Shown here piece by piece: positions 36,990-38,368 of a stretch of 38,368 nt of DNA. The translations under genes were made by a program, and so were the position numbers. The notes beneath the pieces are model-generated. The model was given only the letters and a program-made list of their open reading frames with translations. It was not told the origin of the DNA and did not search any database. The stretch comes from Oscillospiraceae bacterium (lineage in GTDB: Bacteria; Bacillota; Clostridia; Oscillospirales; Oscillospiraceae). Each line of letters starts with the position of its first letter. Position 1 is the stretch's first letter. The stretch spans positions 1 through 38,368 of the forward strand of contig JAFQTF010000018.1 in NCBI GenBank assembly GCA_017409205.1, given 5' to 3'.

Positions 36990-38368
36990 ATGTCCGAAGA
37001 AATGCTGTACACCTTTGAAAACCCCGAATATCGCAAGCTGTTCTGGCACACCAGCTCCCACGTCATGGCTCAGGCTGTCAAGCGCCTGTGGCCCGAGGTC
37101 CAGCTGGCCATCGGCCCTGCCATCGACGAGGGCTGGTACTACGATTTTGATGCGCCCTTTGCTTTCACTCCTGACCATCTGAAGCAGATCGAGGCCGAGA
37201 TGAAGAAGATCGTCAAGGAGCGCATCCGTCTGGAGCGGAAAGAACTGCCCCGTGCCGAGGCTATTGCCTGGGCAGAGGAGCACAACGAGCCCTATAAGAA
37301 GGAACTGATCGAGGATCTGCCTGAGGATGCTGTCATCTCCTTCTACACCCAGGGTGAATTCACCGACCTGTGCGCCGGTCCCCACCTGGATCACACCGGC
37401 CGCCTGCGCCACAATGGCTTCAAGCTGACCAAGTCCTGCGGCGCTTACTGGCGGGGCGACTCCAACCGCAAGATGCTGCAGCGCATCTACGGCATCGGCT
37501 TCCCCAGCAAGGATGAACTGGACGAGTACCTGAAGCGCCAGGAAGAAGCTCTGAAGCGGGACCACAACAAGCTGGGCCGGGAACTGGAGTTCTTCACCAC
37601 TGTAGAAGAGATCGGTCAGGGCCTGCCCATTCTGCTGCCCAAGGGTGCCCGGGTCATCCAGACCCTGCAGCGCTGGGTAGAAGACGAAGAACAGAAGCGG
37701 GGCTACCTGCTGACCAAGACCCCTCTGATGGCCAAGCGGGATCTGTACCGGATCTCCGGCCACTGGGATCACTACCTGGACGGCATGTTCATCATGGGCG
37801 ATCCCCACGATGAGGAGAAGGAATGCTTTGCTCTTCGTCCCATGACCTGCCCCTTCCAGTATCAGGTCTATCTGAACCGTGCCCGTTCCTACCGCGACTT
37901 GCCCATGCGTTTGGGTGAAACTTCCACCCTGTTCCGTAACGAGGACTCCGGCGAGATGCACGGCCTGATCCGTGTCCGCCAGTTCACCATTTCCGAGGGC
38001 CACCTGGTGCTGCGTCCTGATCAGCTGGAAGAAGAGTTCAAGGGCTGCCTGGAGCTGGCCAAGTACTGCCTGGATACCGTGGGCATGCTGGAAAACTGCA
38101 CCTTCCGGTTCAGCCAGTGGGATCCCGCCCGTGCCGGCATCAAGTACGAAGGCACTGCCGAGCAGTGGGATGAAGCTCAGCGCATTATGGGCCAGATCCT
38201 GGACAAGCTGGGTGTGGAATACACCATCGGCATCGATGAGGCTGCCTTCTATGGCCCCAAGCTGGATATCCAGTACAAGAATGTCTTCGGCAAGGAAGAT
38301 ACCATCGTCACCATCCAGATCGATATGCTGCTGGCCCAGAAGTTCGGCATGGAATACACCGACTCCGA
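36990..38368 (+). CDS. thrS: Threonyl-tRNA synthetase without TGS domain (3' end outside the window)
   Basis: At least 459 residues, ATG 36990 after AAAAAGGAGG; no earlier start is possible because the terminator lies just upstream. The protein begins almost directly with the second-domain editing module (LFWHTSSHVMAQAVKRLWPE, IDEGWYYDFD, with the HxxxH at the usual place), so the about 60-residue N-terminal TGS domain of standard ThrRS is missing. The catalytic class II core follows: motif 2 region LRPMTCPFQYQVYLN, LPMRLGETSTLFRNEDSGEMHGLIRVRQFT, and AAFYGPKLDIQYK. It charges tRNA-Thr. Expression is controlled by the T-box. The anticodon-binding domain is beyond the right edge. Confidence 0.96.
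   Translation, partial: MSEEMLYTFENPEYRKLFWHTSSHVMAQAVKRLWPEVQLAIGPAIDEGWYYDFDAPFAFTPDHLKQIEAEMKKIVKERIRLERKELPRAEAIAWAEEHNEPYKKELIEDLPEDAVISFYTQGEFTDLCAGPHLDHTGRLRHNGFKLTKSCGAYWRGDSNRKMLQRIYGIGFPSKDELDEYLKRQEEALKRDHNKLGRELEFFTTVEEIGQGLPILLPKGARVIQTLQRWVEDEEQKRGYLLTKTPLMAKRDLYRISGHWDHYLDGMFIMGDPHDEEKECFALRPMTCPFQYQVYLNRARSYRDLPMRLGETSTLFRNEDSGEMHGLIRVRQFTISEGHLVLRPDQLEEEFKGCLELAKYCLDTVGMLENCTFRFSQWDPARAGIKYEGTAEQWDEAQRIMGQILDKLGVEYTIGIDEAAFYGPKLDIQYKNVFGKEDTIVTIQIDMLLAQKFGMEYTDS

Overview
The window looks like chromosome of a low-to-moderate GC Gram-positive Clostridia, most likely a gut Oscillospiraceae/Ruminococcaceae-type organism. The evidence is a T-box leader before thrS, strong Shine-Dalgarno sites, sigma-A-like promoters with 16-17 bp spacers, a DivIVA-family protein, a class B sortase, a YabE-like G5/3D wall protein, and YerC (TrpR family) at the head of the histidine operon. 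No plasmid, CRISPR array or complete mobile element is visible.

Left part (1-9.6 kb): the tail of an unknown gene and a tRNA-Leu, then three tandem paralogous membrane-anchored leucine-rich-repeat-like proteins built from a recurring module, an orphan class B sortase behind a perfect consensus promoter, a cytoplasmic family 2 glycoside hydrolase, and a trigger-factor-like chaperone without the ribosome-binding domain.

One-carbon block (9.6-14.5 kb): a structured leader, then fhs, fchA and folD (formyl-, methenyl- and methylene-tetrahydrofolate interconversion) and a DUF1576-like membrane protein. The FolD has lost the lysine and glutamine used for cyclohydrolase activity, which fits division of labour with FchA. 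Housekeeping genes follow: rsmA, a small unknown gene, a YjjG-like HAD nucleotidase and sfsA (opposite strand).

Middle (17.2-24.4 kb): a small lipoprotein whose frame continues past a UGA, abutting tRNA-Val and tRNA-Gln genes, a minus-strand set (divIVA-like, FliB-like lysine methylase, RodA-type SEDS polymerase), and a tRNA-Arg(CCG) followed by two partial copies of its own 3' end, each with its own terminator. Beside them lies an orphan phage-tail-like SGNH hydrolase with Ig-like domains. I read this as an integration hotspot with residual cargo.

Histidine operon (24.5-32.1 kb): yerC/hisR-like, a hisZ-hisG gene fusion, hisD, hisC, hisB, hisH, hisA, hisF and hisIE, tightly packed with start/stop overlaps. 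A palindrome sits between the -35 and -10 of the operon promoter and is a good candidate operator for the TrpR-type regulator. No histidinol-phosphate phosphatase is in the operon; a PHP-family phosphoesterase lies about 2.4 kb downstream.

Right part (32.1-38.4 kb): two overlapping DUF3841 paralogs divergent from a LysR regulator, the PHP phosphoesterase, the YabE-like G5/3D protein with helically phased AAACGA repeats upstream of its promoter, and a threonine T-box controlling a thrS that lacks the TGS domain and runs off the window. All calls rest on reading the sequence and recalling family motifs; no database search was run.
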